The notes under the pieces were generated by a model. It ran no database searches. It was not told the DNA's origin and worked only from the letters and a program-made list of their open reading frames with translations. A stretch of DNA of 64,000 bases from Actinomycetota bacterium (lineage in GTDB: Bacteria > Actinomycetota > Thermoleophilia > Solirubrobacterales > Solirubrobacteraceae): the NCBI GenBank assembly GCA_009699245.1, contig WLOQ01000001.1, positions 1 through 64,000 of the forward strand, given 5' to 3'. Position numbers and translations under genes: made by a program. Shown in pieces: positions 50,924-59,455 of this stretch (the stretch's first letter is position 1; the number at the start of each line of letters is the position of its first letter).

Positions 50924-51945
50924 GCGCTGCGCGCCCCGGGGACGCCGCTATCGTCGGCGGCGTGGACGAGCAGGCTCAGCGCGAGCACAAGACGCGCTCG
51001 CGCGCGAACCCCGGCGGGATGGACGTGCTCGAGATCCTCGGGCCCGAGGTGCAGCCGATCCGCGCGCGCAAGCCGCCGTGGTTCAAGGTCCCCGCTCCAG
51101 GCGGCGCGCGCTACCGCGAGCTCGTCGGCCTGATCCGCGAGGAGAACCTCCACACCGTCTGCCAGGAGGCCGCCTGCCCGAACGTCGGCGAGTGCTGGGA
51201 GCGCGGCACCGCGACCTTCATGATCCTCGGCGACACGTGCACGCGCCGCTGCGGCTTCTGCAACGTGAAGACGGGCAAGCCGACCTGGCACGACCCGCTC
51301 GAGCCGGCGCGCGTCGCGCGCTCCGTTGCGCGGATGGGGCTGCGCCACGCCGTCATCACGAGCGTCGACCGCGACGACCTGCCGGACTACGGCGCGGGCA
51401 TCTGGGCCGCGACGATCCGTCAGTGCCGCGCCCAGGCGCCCGACTGCCAGATCGAAGTGCTCACGCCCGACTTCCGCGGCGAGGAGATGCCGCTCGCGCG
51501 CGTCATCGCCGAGCGCCCCGACGTCTTCAACCACAACGTCGAGGTCGTCCCGCGGCTCTACCCGCTCGCGCGGCGCGGCTCGACGTGGCGCCGCTCGCTG
51601 CGCGTCCTGCGCAACGGGCTCGCGTACGGCGAGGGCGAGGTCGTCACGAAGTCCGGCCTGATGGTGGGCCTCGGGGAGACGCACGACGAGATGGTCGCCG
51701 CCTTTGGGGACCTGCGCGAGGCCGGTGTGCGCGTGCTGACCGTCGGGCAGTACCTGCGGCCGACCGAGCAGCACCTGCCGATCGTGCGCTACTGGCATCC
51801 CGACGAGTTCAAGGCGCTCGAGGATGCGGCGTACGCGCTCGGCTTCGATCACATCGCCGCGGGCCCGCTCGTGCGGTCGAGCTACCACGCCGACCAGCAC
51901 GTCCCGCAGCCGCGTCCCGGCGTCGGCCCGCTCGCCGCGGCGTGA
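50920..51945 (+). CDS. lipA: Lipoyl synthase
   Basis: 341 residues from ATG 50920 (which overlaps lipB by 4); an internal start near 50962 (VDEQAQREHKTR) is possible. Radical SAM sulfur insertion at C6/C8 of the octanoyl group. Auxiliary cluster Cys C81, C86, C92 (CQEAACPNVGEC), SAM cluster C107, C111, C114 (CTRRCGFC), and C-terminal Ser in VRSSYHA. Confidence 0.96.
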   Translation: MSAARPGDAAIVGGVDEQAQREHKTRSRANPGGMDVLEILGPEVQPIRARKPPWFKVPAPGGARYRELVGLIREENLHTVCQEAACPNVGECWERGTATFMILGDTCTRRCGFCNVKTGKPTWHDPLEPARVARSVARMGLRHAVITSVDRDDLPDYGAGIWAATIRQCRAQAPDCQIEVLTPDFRGEEMPLARVIAERPDVFNHNVEVVPRLYPLARRGSTWRRSLRVLRNGLAYGEGEVVTKSGLMVGLGETHDEMVAAFGDLREAGVRVLTVGQYLRPTEQHLPIVRYWHPDEFKALEDAAYALGFDHIAAGPLVRSSYHADQHVPQPRPGVGPLAAA

Positions 51946-52412
51946 TCCCCTTCTCCGCAGAGCGCCCGCGTGAGCGCCCGTCCGTGATCGCCAAGGCCGC
52001 GGCACCGCTCTGCGTCCTCGTGGCCTTCGCCGCGCTCATCACCGGCGAGCCGGCCGCCTGGGGCCTGCTGCTCGTCGACGCCGCCGCGCTCTGGATCTTC
52101 GGAGCGGGTGCTGAGGCGTTCGCGGGCCGCGGCTGGGCTGCGCTCGCGGTCCTCTCCGGCGCAGCCGGCGGCTGCGCGCTGGCGCTCGCGTCGGGCGCCG
52201 AGGACTTCGTCATCATCGCGGCTGCCGCGGCCACGGTCGCGGCGGCGGAGGTCGTGATCGTGCACCTGACGCGCAGCGGCGGCCGGCCGATCATGAGCGT
52301 CGTCCTCGTCCCGTGGCTCGCCGGCATCGCGGAGGTCCCGGCCGCGCTCTGGGCGCTGATCTGGGCGGCGCTCGTCGTCGGCTTCACCCTCCTCGGCGCC
52401 TTCGGGAGCTGA
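51942..52412 (+). CDS. Integral membrane protein
   Basis: 156 residues, about five hydrophobic helices packed between residues 15 and 150 and very Ala-rich. Unknown function. GTG 51942 overlaps the lipA stop (4 bases), so it is likely cotranslated. Confidence 0.65.
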   Translation: MIPFSAERPRERPSVIAKAAAPLCVLVAFAALITGEPAAWGLLLVDAAALWIFGAGAEAFAGRGWAALAVLSGAAGGCALALASGAEDFVIIAAAAATVAAAEVVIVHLTRSGGRPIMSVVLVPWLAGIAEVPAALWALIWAALVVGFTLLGAFGS

Positions 52413-52413
52413 G

Positions 52414-52593
52414 GTGCGCACCGCCGTGCTCACCTGCGGCCTCGTCTTCGTCGTGGGCTTCCTCGTGCTCACGATCCACGCGGCGATCGACCGCGGCTTC
52501 ACCGTCCTCTCCGTCATTTCGCTGGGAGTCGTCGCGGTGATCGCGATCGCCTTGGTCGGCGTGATCCGCGAGGGCCTGCGCGACGACGACTGA
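52414..52593 (+). CDS. Small two-helix membrane protein
   Basis: 59 residues from GTG 52414, one base after the previous stop. Two hydrophobic helices (about 2-20 and 29-50) and an acidic tail (REGLRDDD). Unknown function; small size and tight spacing suggest it belongs with the gene before it. Confidence 0.55.
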   Translation: MRTAVLTCGLVFVVGFLVLTIHAAIDRGFTVLSVISLGVVAVIAIALVGVIREGLRDDD

Positions 52594-52631
52594 CGGCCTT
52601 TCGCAAGTCGTCCACAGGCCGCGGTCGCACG

Positions 52632-52663
52632 TATAGTCGGCGAGGCCCGTCGTCCGGCGGGCC
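52632..52663 (+). promoter_or_regulatory. -10 TATAGT and 5' hairpin before the acyl-CoA dehydrogenases
   Basis: TATAGT (52632-52637) places a start near 52644, where a GGCCCG/CGGGCC hairpin (52644-52663) begins; AAAGGAG (52674-52680) then serves GTG 52686. A leadered promoter in contrast to the leaderless ones. Confidence 0.5.
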
Positions 52664-52685
52664 GGTCAGGCACAAAGGAGCACGG

Positions 52686-53909
52686 GTGGACCTCAACGAC
52701 ACCCCGGAGCAGGCCCAGTACCGCGCGCAGATCCGCAGCTGGCTCGAGGAGCATCGAGCCGAGGCGCCGATCCTGCACGGCGAGGGTGCGCTCACCGATC
52801 CCGACGAGATCCTCGCCGCCCGCCGCGCCTGGCAACGGCGCCTGGCCGAGGGCGGGCTCGCCGGTGCCGTGTGGCCGAAGGAGTACGGCGGCCAGGGTGT
52901 CGGCCCGATCGAGACGGTGATCATCAGCCAGGAGATGCGGCGCGCCCGCGTCCCCGGGATCCTCGACGTCATCGGCGTCGGCATGCTCGGCCCGACGATC
53001 ATCGCCCACGGGACCGAGGACCAGAAGCTGCGCCACCTCGGACCGATGCTCCACGCCGACGAGGTGTGGTGCCAGCTCTTCTCCGAGCCGGGCGCCGGCT
53101 CCGACCTCGCCGCCGTCGCCACGCGCGCCGAGCAGCAGGACGACGGCTCGTGGAAGCTCAACGGCCAGAAGGTCTGGACGACCAACGCGCAGTTCGCCGC
53201 GTTCGGGCTGCTGCTCGCACGCACGAATCCCGCGGTCCCGAAGCACAAGGGCATGACGATGTTCATCGTCCCGATGGACGCGCCGGGCATCACGGTGCGC
53301 GGGCTGCGCCAGATCTCCGGCGAGGCCGAGTTCAACGAGGTCTTCTTCGACGACGTCTCGATCCCGGCGGACAGCGTCGTCGGCGGGGTCGACAACGGCT
53401 GGGGTGTCGGCCTCACGACGCTCATGTTCGAGCGCCTGACCATCGGTCTGGGGAGCGAGGCCTTCGGCTATGACGGCGCGCGATTCGCGCGCGCCCTCGC
53501 CGCCGATCCCGCTGCCTGCGCCGACCCGCATGTGCGGCGCGAACTCGGTGAGATCGCCGCGGAGCTCGAGTCGATCAGGTGGACCGGATACCGCTCGATC
53601 AGCGATCTGCAGGGCGGCCAGATCCCCGGGCCGGAGTTCGGTCTCGCAAAGGTCACGACCGTCAACAATGCGGTGCGCGCGGGCGACCTCATCGCCGACG
53701 TACTCGGGCCCGATGCGCTCGACGAAGACTCCGAGTGGGCCTACATGATCTCGTTCCTCCCGGGGCTGAAGTCCGCCGGCGGAACCGAGGAGATCCTGCG
53801 CAACACGATCGGCGAGCGGGTCCTCGGGCTGCCCACCGAGCCGCGCCTGGACAAGGGCGTCGCCTTCAGTGAACTGCGCGCCCTCGAGAAGGAGGCGTCC
53901 GCGTCATGA
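52686..53909 (+). CDS. Acyl-CoA dehydrogenase family protein
   Basis: 407 residues. FAD-dependent alpha,beta-dehydrogenation of an acyl-CoA. FAD-site segments SEPGAGSDLAAVATRAE and VWTTNAQFAA, and C-terminal GGTEEILRNTIGERVLGLP. Strong SD AAAGGAG 5 bases before GTG 52686. It overlaps the next gene by 4 bases; adjacent pairs like this form alpha2beta2 dehydrogenases acting on bulky (for example sterol side-chain) CoA esters in actinobacteria, so a heteromer is likely (inference). Confidence 0.93.
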   Translation: MDLNDTPEQAQYRAQIRSWLEEHRAEAPILHGEGALTDPDEILAARRAWQRRLAEGGLAGAVWPKEYGGQGVGPIETVIISQEMRRARVPGILDVIGVGMLGPTIIAHGTEDQKLRHLGPMLHADEVWCQLFSEPGAGSDLAAVATRAEQQDDGSWKLNGQKVWTTNAQFAAFGLLLARTNPAVPKHKGMTMFIVPMDAPGITVRGLRQISGEAEFNEVFFDDVSIPADSVVGGVDNGWGVGLTTLMFERLTIGLGSEAFGYDGARFARALAADPAACADPHVRRELGEIAAELESIRWTGYRSISDLQGGQIPGPEFGLAKVTTVNNAVRAGDLIADVLGPDALDEDSEWAYMISFLPGLKSAGGTEEILRNTIGERVLGLPTEPRLDKGVAFSELRALEKEASAS

Positions 53910-55045
53910 ATCTCAACCTCTCCGACGAGCAGGAGTTCCTGCGCGACGCCGCCCGCGACGCGCTCTCGCGGCAGGCGACCGTCGTCGCCGCGCGCGAGGG
54001 CCTTGAGGACCCCGCCGCCGTCCTCGACCTGTGGCCACTGGCCATCGAGGCCGGCTGGACCGGCCTGCTCGTATCCGAGGAGCACGGCGGGGCCGGCCTC
54101 GGCGCCTATGAGGCGATCCTCGTCGCCATCGAGGCGGGCAAGGTGCTCGCCGGCGCGCCGCTGCTCGGTCCGCTCCCCGCCTCGCTGCTGCTCGATCGCG
54201 GCGGCGCCGCGGTGACCGCGGACGTCGCAGCGGGCGAGCGCCGCGCCGCCTGGCTGCCGGCGCGTCCGCCGAGCAGCCTCGAGCCGGCCTGGACCGTCGA
54301 TCCGCGCGCCGGGCGTGCCCGCGCGGCCGCGCCGACCGCCGCGGTCGACGGCGACACGGTGACCTTCACCGGCACCGTCAGCTGGGTGCCCGATGCGGGC
54401 GAAGCCGACCTGCTCGTCGTGGTCGGCGTCACCGCCGAGGGTGCGCCGGTGGCCGGCGTCGTCGCGACGGACGCGGCCGGCGTGCATGTCGAGCCCACGT
54501 GGCGCTACGACGCCACACGCCGCCTCGCGCACGTGACGCTCGACGGCGCCGTGGGCGAGCGCCTCGCGCTGGGCGACCAAGACATCGCCGCCGCGTGGTA
54601 CCTCACGCATGCGCTGATCGCCGCCGAGTCGCTCGGCGCCGTCGAGACGGCGCTCGCGGCGTCGGTGGCCTACGCGAAGGACCGCTTCACGTTCGGCCGC
54701 GCGATCGGCTCCTACCAGGCGGTGAAGCACGGCATCGTCGAGATCCTGCGTCGCCAGGAGAACACGCGCTCGCTGCTCATCTACACCGGGTTCGCATTCA
54801 GCGACGTCCCGGAGGAGTTCCCCTACGCGGCGAGTGCGGCGCGGTCCGTCGGCGGCGCGGCGCTCGACTACGCGGCCCGCGAGCAGATCGCGGTCCACGG
54901 CGGCATCGGCGCGACGTGGGAGCACGACGCGCCGCTGACGTTCCGGCGCGCCCAGCTCAGCCGCCGCCTCGTGGGTGGCACCGACGACGCGACCGACCGC
55001 GTCGCCGAGGAGCTGCTCGCGGGCCGCGGCCCGCGCCGCGACTGA
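53906..55045 (+). CDS. Acyl-CoA dehydrogenase family protein, divergent partner
   Basis: 379 residues, more divergent than its neighbour. N-terminal NLNLSDEQEFLRDAARDAL and C-terminal IAVHGGIGATWEHDAPLTFRRA are typical, but the SEPGAGSD flavin-loop is missing (region AWTVDPRAGRAR instead). It probably pairs with the preceding protein as a heteromer. Tail-to-tail with osmC (3-base gap). Confidence 0.9.
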   Translation: MNLNLSDEQEFLRDAARDALSRQATVVAAREGLEDPAAVLDLWPLAIEAGWTGLLVSEEHGGAGLGAYEAILVAIEAGKVLAGAPLLGPLPASLLLDRGGAAVTADVAAGERRAAWLPARPPSSLEPAWTVDPRAGRARAAAPTAAVDGDTVTFTGTVSWVPDAGEADLLVVVGVTAEGAPVAGVVATDAAGVHVEPTWRYDATRRLAHVTLDGAVGERLALGDQDIAAAWYLTHALIAAESLGAVETALAASVAYAKDRFTFGRAIGSYQAVKHGIVEILRRQENTRSLLIYTGFAFSDVPEEFPYAASAARSVGGAALDYAAREQIAVHGGIGATWEHDAPLTFRRAQLSRRLVGGTDDATDRVAEELLAGRGPRRD

Positions 55046-55048
55046 CGC

Positions 55049-55450
55049 TCAGGCCGCCTGGACGATCCGCTCGTCGAATGTGAACCCCGCCTCGAGCGCC
55101 CGGCGCACGGGGCAGGTGTTCGCGACCTTCGTCAGGCGCGCGACCTGGTCGTCGCTGAGGCCCGGCGGGAGCTGGATGTCGACCGTGAAGGCGCGCGGCT
55201 CGACGTCGTAGTCGTAGTGGACGCCGACGCGCACCTCGCCCATGCCCCAGTCGCGCTTGAGCGCATAGAGGGCGACCATCGTCGAGATGCAGGACGCGAG
55301 CGCCGCGGGCAGCAGCTCGTGCGGTGCCGGTCCGGTGTCCGTCCCGCCGAGGCTCTCCGGCTCGTCGGTGACGACCGTGTGGCGGCCGTTGACGTCGATC
55401 TCATGCCGCAGCGACCCGGCGGGCCCATAGGCGGTGGCGGTGTAGCTCAT
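55049..55450 (-). CDS. OsmC family peroxiredoxin-like protein
   Basis: 133 residues. Conserved Cys54 (ALASCISTM) and Cys113 (NTCPVRRAL) form the peroxidatic pair of OsmC/Ohr proteins, which reduce organic or fatty-acid hydroperoxides. SD GGAG before ATG 55450. It is 19 bases downstream of mmpL and likely last in the arsR-DUF2892-mmpL operon. Confidence 0.92.
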   Translation of the reverse strand: MSYTATAYGPAGSLRHEIDVNGRHTVVTDEPESLGGTDTGPAPHELLPAALASCISTMVALYALKRDWGMGEVRVGVHYDYDVEPRAFTVDIQLPPGLSDDQVARLTKVANTCPVRRALEAGFTFDERIVQAA

Positions 55451-55469
55451 GATCGTTCTCCGTTTGGGG

Positions 55470-57578
55470 TCAGGAGTGGCCGAAGCGCACGTCGGGCAGG
55501 ATGCGGCGCAGCGGAGCCGGCAGCCACCAGGCCCGGGCACCGAGGAGGCGCAGCAGGACCGGCATCAGCAGGAGCCGCACGAGGAACGCGTCGAGGAGGA
55601 CCGCGACCCCGAGGATGACGCCCATCTCCTTGGGCGGCAGCGGGCCGGAGAGCGCGAAGGTGAAGAAGACGGCGACCATCACCGCGGCTGCAGCGAAGAT
55701 CACACGGCCGCTGTGCGCCACCGAGCCCACCATCGCGTCGCGTGCATCGTGCGAGCGATCCCAGTGCTCCTTGGCGCTCGAGAGCAGGAACACCGTGTAG
55801 TCCATCGAGATCGCGAAGATCATCGCGAAGAAGAACACCGGCCCCCAGGCGTCGAGGGATCCCTGCGACTCGAACCCGAGGAAGCCGCTTCCGTGACCCT
55901 CCTGGAAGATCAGCCGGGCGACGCCGAACGCCGCCCCCGTCGCCAGGAGGCTCGTGAGGACGCCGAGCGCCGCGATGATCGGCGCCTGCAGCGCGATCAG
56001 CAGCAGGAGGAAGCCGAGGAGCAGCACCACGCCGATGACCAGCGGCGTCTTGGACGACAGCAGCTGCTCGAGGTCGTGGTTCTCCGCCGCCGCGCCGCCG
56101 ACGAGCGTCCCTGCGGGAAGCGCCGCGCGCAGCCGGTCGATCGTCGCCCCGGTCGCCTTGTCCGAGGGGTCGGTCTTCGGGATCACCTGGACGAGCGCGG
56201 CACCCCCGGCCCCGGGCATCGCCGGCATGACGCGTGCGACCCCGCGGTCCGCGGTGGCGACGGCGGTGACCTTCGCCGCGTCGCCCTGCGTCGTGACCAC
56301 CTGGAGCGCGCCGGGAGCACCCGGCCCGAACGCCTGCTGAACCTGGACGTACCCGATGCGTGAGCTGTCCTTCGCCGGGACGACCTTGATCGACGGCATG
56401 CCGGTCTTCAGCCCGAAGACGGGGATGATGAGCGCCACGAGGACGATGAGCGCGAGCCCGCCGAAGACGTACGGGTGACGCCACAGCCGCTCGCCCCACG
56501 CCGCAAAGCGCGGCGAGCGGTGCTCACCCTGGTGGACCCAGGGCAGCGCCAGCCGGTCAATCCGCGGGCCGAGCTTGCCGAGCACCGCGGGCAGGAGCGT
56601 GAGCGTCGCAGCGAGGATGAAGACGACCGCGACCATGATGCCGAGCGCCATCGAGCGGAAGGCCGGGGACGGCACGAGCATCACCGCGGTGAGCGAGACG
56701 AGGACGGTGATCCCGCTGAAGAGCACCGCCTTGCCGGCCGTGTCCATCGTCTCGCCGACGGCGTCGGCGACGGACTCGTGCTGTCCGAAGAGGGCACCGC
56801 GGAACCGGTGAACGATGAAGAGCGCGTAATCGATGCCGAGCGCGAGCGCGAACATCAGCGCGAAGTTCATCGCCCAGATCGAGATGTCGAGGACCTGCGT
56901 GCCGAGGTAGAGCGACCCGGCGGACGCGACGAGGCCCGCGATCGTCAGCAGCAGCGGCAGGCCGGCGGCGACGAGCGAGCCGAAGGCGAGCACGAGGATG
57001 ATGAGCGTCACCGGCCAGGAGATGAGCTCGCTCTTCATCATCGCCGAGCGGTTCGCCTCATTGAAGTCGGACCACATGCCGCTCGCACCGGTGAGCGACA
57101 CCTGGACGCCATCACCCTGGAGCTTGTGCAGCTCGGTCTTCAGGTCGTCGGCGGCCCGGACCATCGTGTTGGAGTCGGCGCCTGCAGCGCCCTGGATGAT
57201 CGCCGTGTGGCCATCGCGCGAGATCGACGCGCCGGGCTGCGGCGCCACGACGGCGCGCACGCGCGGGTCGGCCTTGAGGGCGGTGGACGCCGCGGTCACG
57301 CGCTGCTGGAAGGCGGGGTCGGAGACGGTCGCCGTGCTCGAGTGGACGACCACCCAGAGGGCGCTCGAGGAGAGGCCCTGGAAGTCACGCTCGATCGCCT
57401 GGCGCGCCGCGACGGACTGCGAGCCCGTCGCCTCCCACCCGGCGCCGGAGAGGGCCTTCTCGACCTTGGGGGCGAGCACGCCGAGGCCCACCACGAGGAC
57501 GAGCCAGACGATGCTGACGAGCCGGACGTGGTTCGCCGACCAGCGGCCGAGGCGGCCGATCGGACCGAAGCCGGGCAT
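55470..57578 (-). CDS. MMPL family RND-type transporter
   Basis: 702 residues with the two repeated MMPL halves: each has a large loop domain and five to six helices (GIDYALFIVHRFR in half one; SMDYTVFLLSSAKEHW in half two, the proton-relay Asp-Tyr pairs). Such proteins export lipids or small molecules with proton motive force. ATG 57578 shares a base with the preceding stop (TGATG). Substrate unknown; the ArsR regulator and OsmC suggest a stress or thiol link. Confidence 0.92.
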   Translation of the reverse strand: MPGFGPIGRLGRWSANHVRLVSIVWLVLVVGLGVLAPKVEKALSGAGWEATGSQSVAARQAIERDFQGLSSSALWVVVHSSTATVSDPAFQQRVTAASTALKADPRVRAVVAPQPGASISRDGHTAIIQGAAGADSNTMVRAADDLKTELHKLQGDGVQVSLTGASGMWSDFNEANRSAMMKSELISWPVTLIILVLAFGSLVAAGLPLLLTIAGLVASAGSLYLGTQVLDISIWAMNFALMFALALGIDYALFIVHRFRGALFGQHESVADAVGETMDTAGKAVLFSGITVLVSLTAVMLVPSPAFRSMALGIMVAVVFILAATLTLLPAVLGKLGPRIDRLALPWVHQGEHRSPRFAAWGERLWRHPYVFGGLALIVLVALIIPVFGLKTGMPSIKVVPAKDSSRIGYVQVQQAFGPGAPGALQVVTTQGDAAKVTAVATADRGVARVMPAMPGAGGAALVQVIPKTDPSDKATGATIDRLRAALPAGTLVGGAAAENHDLEQLLSSKTPLVIGVVLLLGFLLLLIALQAPIIAALGVLTSLLATGAAFGVARLIFQEGHGSGFLGFESQGSLDAWGPVFFFAMIFAISMDYTVFLLSSAKEHWDRSHDARDAMVGSVAHSGRVIFAAAAVMVAVFFTFALSGPLPPKEMGVILGVAVLLDAFLVRLLLMPVLLRLLGARAWWLPAPLRRILPDVRFGHS

Positions 57579-57835
57579 CAGGCGTTCTTTGCGGGGTAGA
57601 GGACGGAGCGCAGGTGCAGGACGCGCCGCAGGACGATGGACGCCGGGCAGGCGCCGACGGTGACGTAGAGCCACTGATTGATGCCGACGAACGCCGTCAG
57701 CAGGAGGAACCACGGGGAGACGACAGCGGCGAGCAGCGCGCTGAGCAGGGTCATGGTGCCGGCCATCGCGAAGAGGACGCGCTCAAGGGGCCAGCCGCGG
57801 GTGACAGTCGAGCAGGACGTCGTGGTGGTGCTCAT
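57578..57835 (-). CDS. DUF2892 (YgaP-type) small membrane protein
   Basis: 85 residues. Two helices (about 20-42 and 44-58); the region MAGTMTLLSALLA...GINQWLYVTVGACPASIVLRR matches the membrane part of YgaP-like sulfurtransferases. No rhodanese domain here. Cys in GACP is conserved in the family. It overlaps arsR by 4 bases and mmpL by 1. Confidence 0.85.
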   Translation of the reverse strand: MSTTTTSCSTVTRGWPLERVLFAMAGTMTLLSALLAAVVSPWFLLLTAFVGINQWLYVTVGACPASIVLRRVLHLRSVLYPAKNA

Positions 57836-58173
57836 GCGATACCTCCGGTGAGAATCTGGTCAAGGTCGTGAAGCTGCCGCTGGATGCCGCCGCAGACGTT
57901 CTCGCAGAGCGCGAAGACGCTCGGGTCGGCGATCGCGTACCGCACAGAGGTGCCGACCTTCGTGCGCGTGACGAGACCGGCCTGGTGCAACACGCCGAGG
58001 TGCTTGGAGGCGTTCTGCTGTGAGGTGCCGAGCACCATGGTGAGGTCGCCGACCGAGCGCTCGCCATCGCGCAGCAGGTCGAGCAGGCGGATGCGCATCG
58101 GATCGCCGAGCGCGCGAAAGCGCGCGGCGATCAGCTCGCTGAGGGGCTCGGGGATGGGGTGCGGGACGTCCAT
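57832..58173 (-). CDS. ArsR/SmtB family transcriptional regulator
   Basis: 113 residues. Winged helix-turn-helix with ALGDPMRIRLLDLLRDGERSVGDLTMVLGTSQQNASKHLGVLHQAGL. C90-x3-C94 near the C-terminus (FALCENVCGG) could sense thiol, sulfide or metal. ATG 58173 is chosen because TATAGT lies 6 bases upstream; GTG 58179 is an alternative. It likely autorepresses the arsR-DUF2892-mmpL(-osmC) operon. Confidence 0.92.
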   Translation of the reverse strand: MDVPHPIPEPLSELIAARFRALGDPMRIRLLDLLRDGERSVGDLTMVLGTSQQNASKHLGVLHQAGLVTRTKVGTSVRYAIADPSVFALCENVCGGIQRQLHDLDQILTGGIA

Positions 58174-58179
58174 GCCCAC

Positions 58180-58185
58180 ACTATA
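58180..58185 (-). promoter_or_regulatory. -10 element TATAGT for the arsR operon
   Basis: TATAGT (58185-58180, minus strand) is 6 bases before ATG 58173, no Shine-Dalgarno. The flanking ACT...AGT symmetry (plus strand, from 58180) may be part of the ArsR site. Confidence 0.5.
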
Positions 58186-58192
58186 CCACTCA

Positions 58193-59305
58193 TCAGTTGT
58201 TCTCGGGTGGCATGTAGGTACCGACCTCGCCCATGCGCAGCGCGATGATGCACATGTCGTCGCTGAGGTGGCCGCGCGTGAAGTCGAGGGCGATCTCTTC
58301 GAGGGCCCCCACGATCTCGCCGGGGGTCTGGCTGCGGCGTAGCCGCACGAGCTCGAGGACGCGCGGGACGCCGAGCATCATGCCGTCGCGCTTGGCCTCG
58401 ATGAGACCGTCCGTGTAGACGACTACCCCATCGCCGGGCCTCAGCGTGGTCTCCCGAGTCTTGTAGGTCGCGCCGGGCGAGATGCCGAGGGGCGGCCCGC
58501 CATGGTCGCCGTTGAGCTCGCGACCATCCACGAGGCTCACCGGCGCCGGATGCCCCGCGCAGGCCCAGAAGAGCGTGCCTGCAGCGGGGTCGTGGACCAG
58601 GCAGACGGCGGTGAGGAAGTCCTCCGTCTCCCAGGCCTCACAGAGGACGCCGTTGGCGAGCCCGAGGATCGCGCCCGGGTCGCCGGTGCCGCTGGCCATG
58701 CTGCCCAGCAGTGCGCGCGCGAACGTCGCCTCGCGCGCGGCCCGGATCCCATGCCCGACCACATCGCCGAGGATGATGACGTTGCGGCCCTGAGCCGCCT
58801 GCACGAGATAGAAGTCGCCCGCGACCTCGTGCTCCGCAGGACGGAAGGTCACGGCGATCTCCAGCCCCGGAAGCCGCGGGATCCGCGCGGGGCTCAGCGC
58901 GTCGTGCAGCGCGCCGAGCTCGGCCTGCGCGTAGACGAGCCGCGAGAGGCTCTCGCGCAGCGAGCCGACGACGAACACCGTCACCACGAGCGCGGCCGCC
59001 CGCATGGCCATCGCCGCCTCCCACCCGCCGGCGACGAGCCCGGCTCCGGCCGCCCAGGCGCCGAGCCACAGCGCGATCGCCGCGGCGGCGAGGATGAAGC
59101 CGACGCGGCGCCCGAACCACCAGGTCGCAAGGCCGACGGGCACGACGAGGAGGAAGCCGACGCCGATCCCGGTGGCGCCCGTGAGCGCGAATCGCGCGGC
59201 GAGCACCGCGACCGTCGTCATGGCGACCGCTGCGACCTTGACAGCGAACACGCCGCGCAGACGCGTCCTCACCGACATGCCCGGAACCGTTTCTCGCCTC
59301 GCCAT
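58193..59305 (-). CDS. Membrane SpoIIE-type protein serine phosphatase
   Basis: 370 residues. Four N-terminal helices (about 18-120), then a PP2C-type SpoIIE domain: EVAGDFYLVQ (first metal Asp kept), GDVVGHGIRAA, YTDGLIEA and SDDMCIIAL. It probably dephosphorylates an anti-sigma antagonist; the sensor is the membrane region. ATG 59305 is favoured; ATG 59278 is possible. No anti-sigma or antagonist gene is adjacent. Confidence 0.85.
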   Translation of the reverse strand: MARRETVPGMSVRTRLRGVFAVKVAAVAMTTVAVLAARFALTGATGIGVGFLLVVPVGLATWWFGRRVGFILAAAAIALWLGAWAAGAGLVAGGWEAAMAMRAAALVVTVFVVGSLRESLSRLVYAQAELGALHDALSPARIPRLPGLEIAVTFRPAEHEVAGDFYLVQAAQGRNVIILGDVVGHGIRAAREATFARALLGSMASGTGDPGAILGLANGVLCEAWETEDFLTAVCLVHDPAAGTLFWACAGHPAPVSLVDGRELNGDHGGPPLGISPGATYKTRETTLRPGDGVVVYTDGLIEAKRDGMMLGVPRVLELVRLRRSQTPGEIVGALEEIALDFTRGHLSDDMCIIALRMGEVGTYMPPENN

Positions 59306-59348
59306 GTGCGCATGACCTACCCGTTCTGCCGCGCCGATCCGCGGATTA

Positions 59349-59418
59349 CCAGGTTTCCATACCAAAACATCCCAATCTCGATCGGGATTTGCTACTTTCA
59401 TTGATCTTCCAGGTTTCC
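59349..59418. promoter_or_regulatory. Regulatory region of the sulfate operon: direct repeats and palindrome
   Basis: CCAGGTTTCC occurs at 59349-59358 and again at 59409-59418. Between them, at 59369-59388, is a 20-base palindrome with ATCCC/GGGAT arms matching at 16 of 20 positions. The area is AT-rich for this genome and lies directly before sir. Candidate operator for a cysteine/sulfur regulator. Confidence 0.45.
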
Positions 59419-59455
59419 GGCCGGTCCACGGCCCCGAGCAAGAGAGTCAGCACCC

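Noticed and set aside
50920-51000. lipA starting at the internal GTG near 50962
   Set aside because: Possible, but the ATG overlapping the lipB stop matches the coupling style of the region; left as an alternative.
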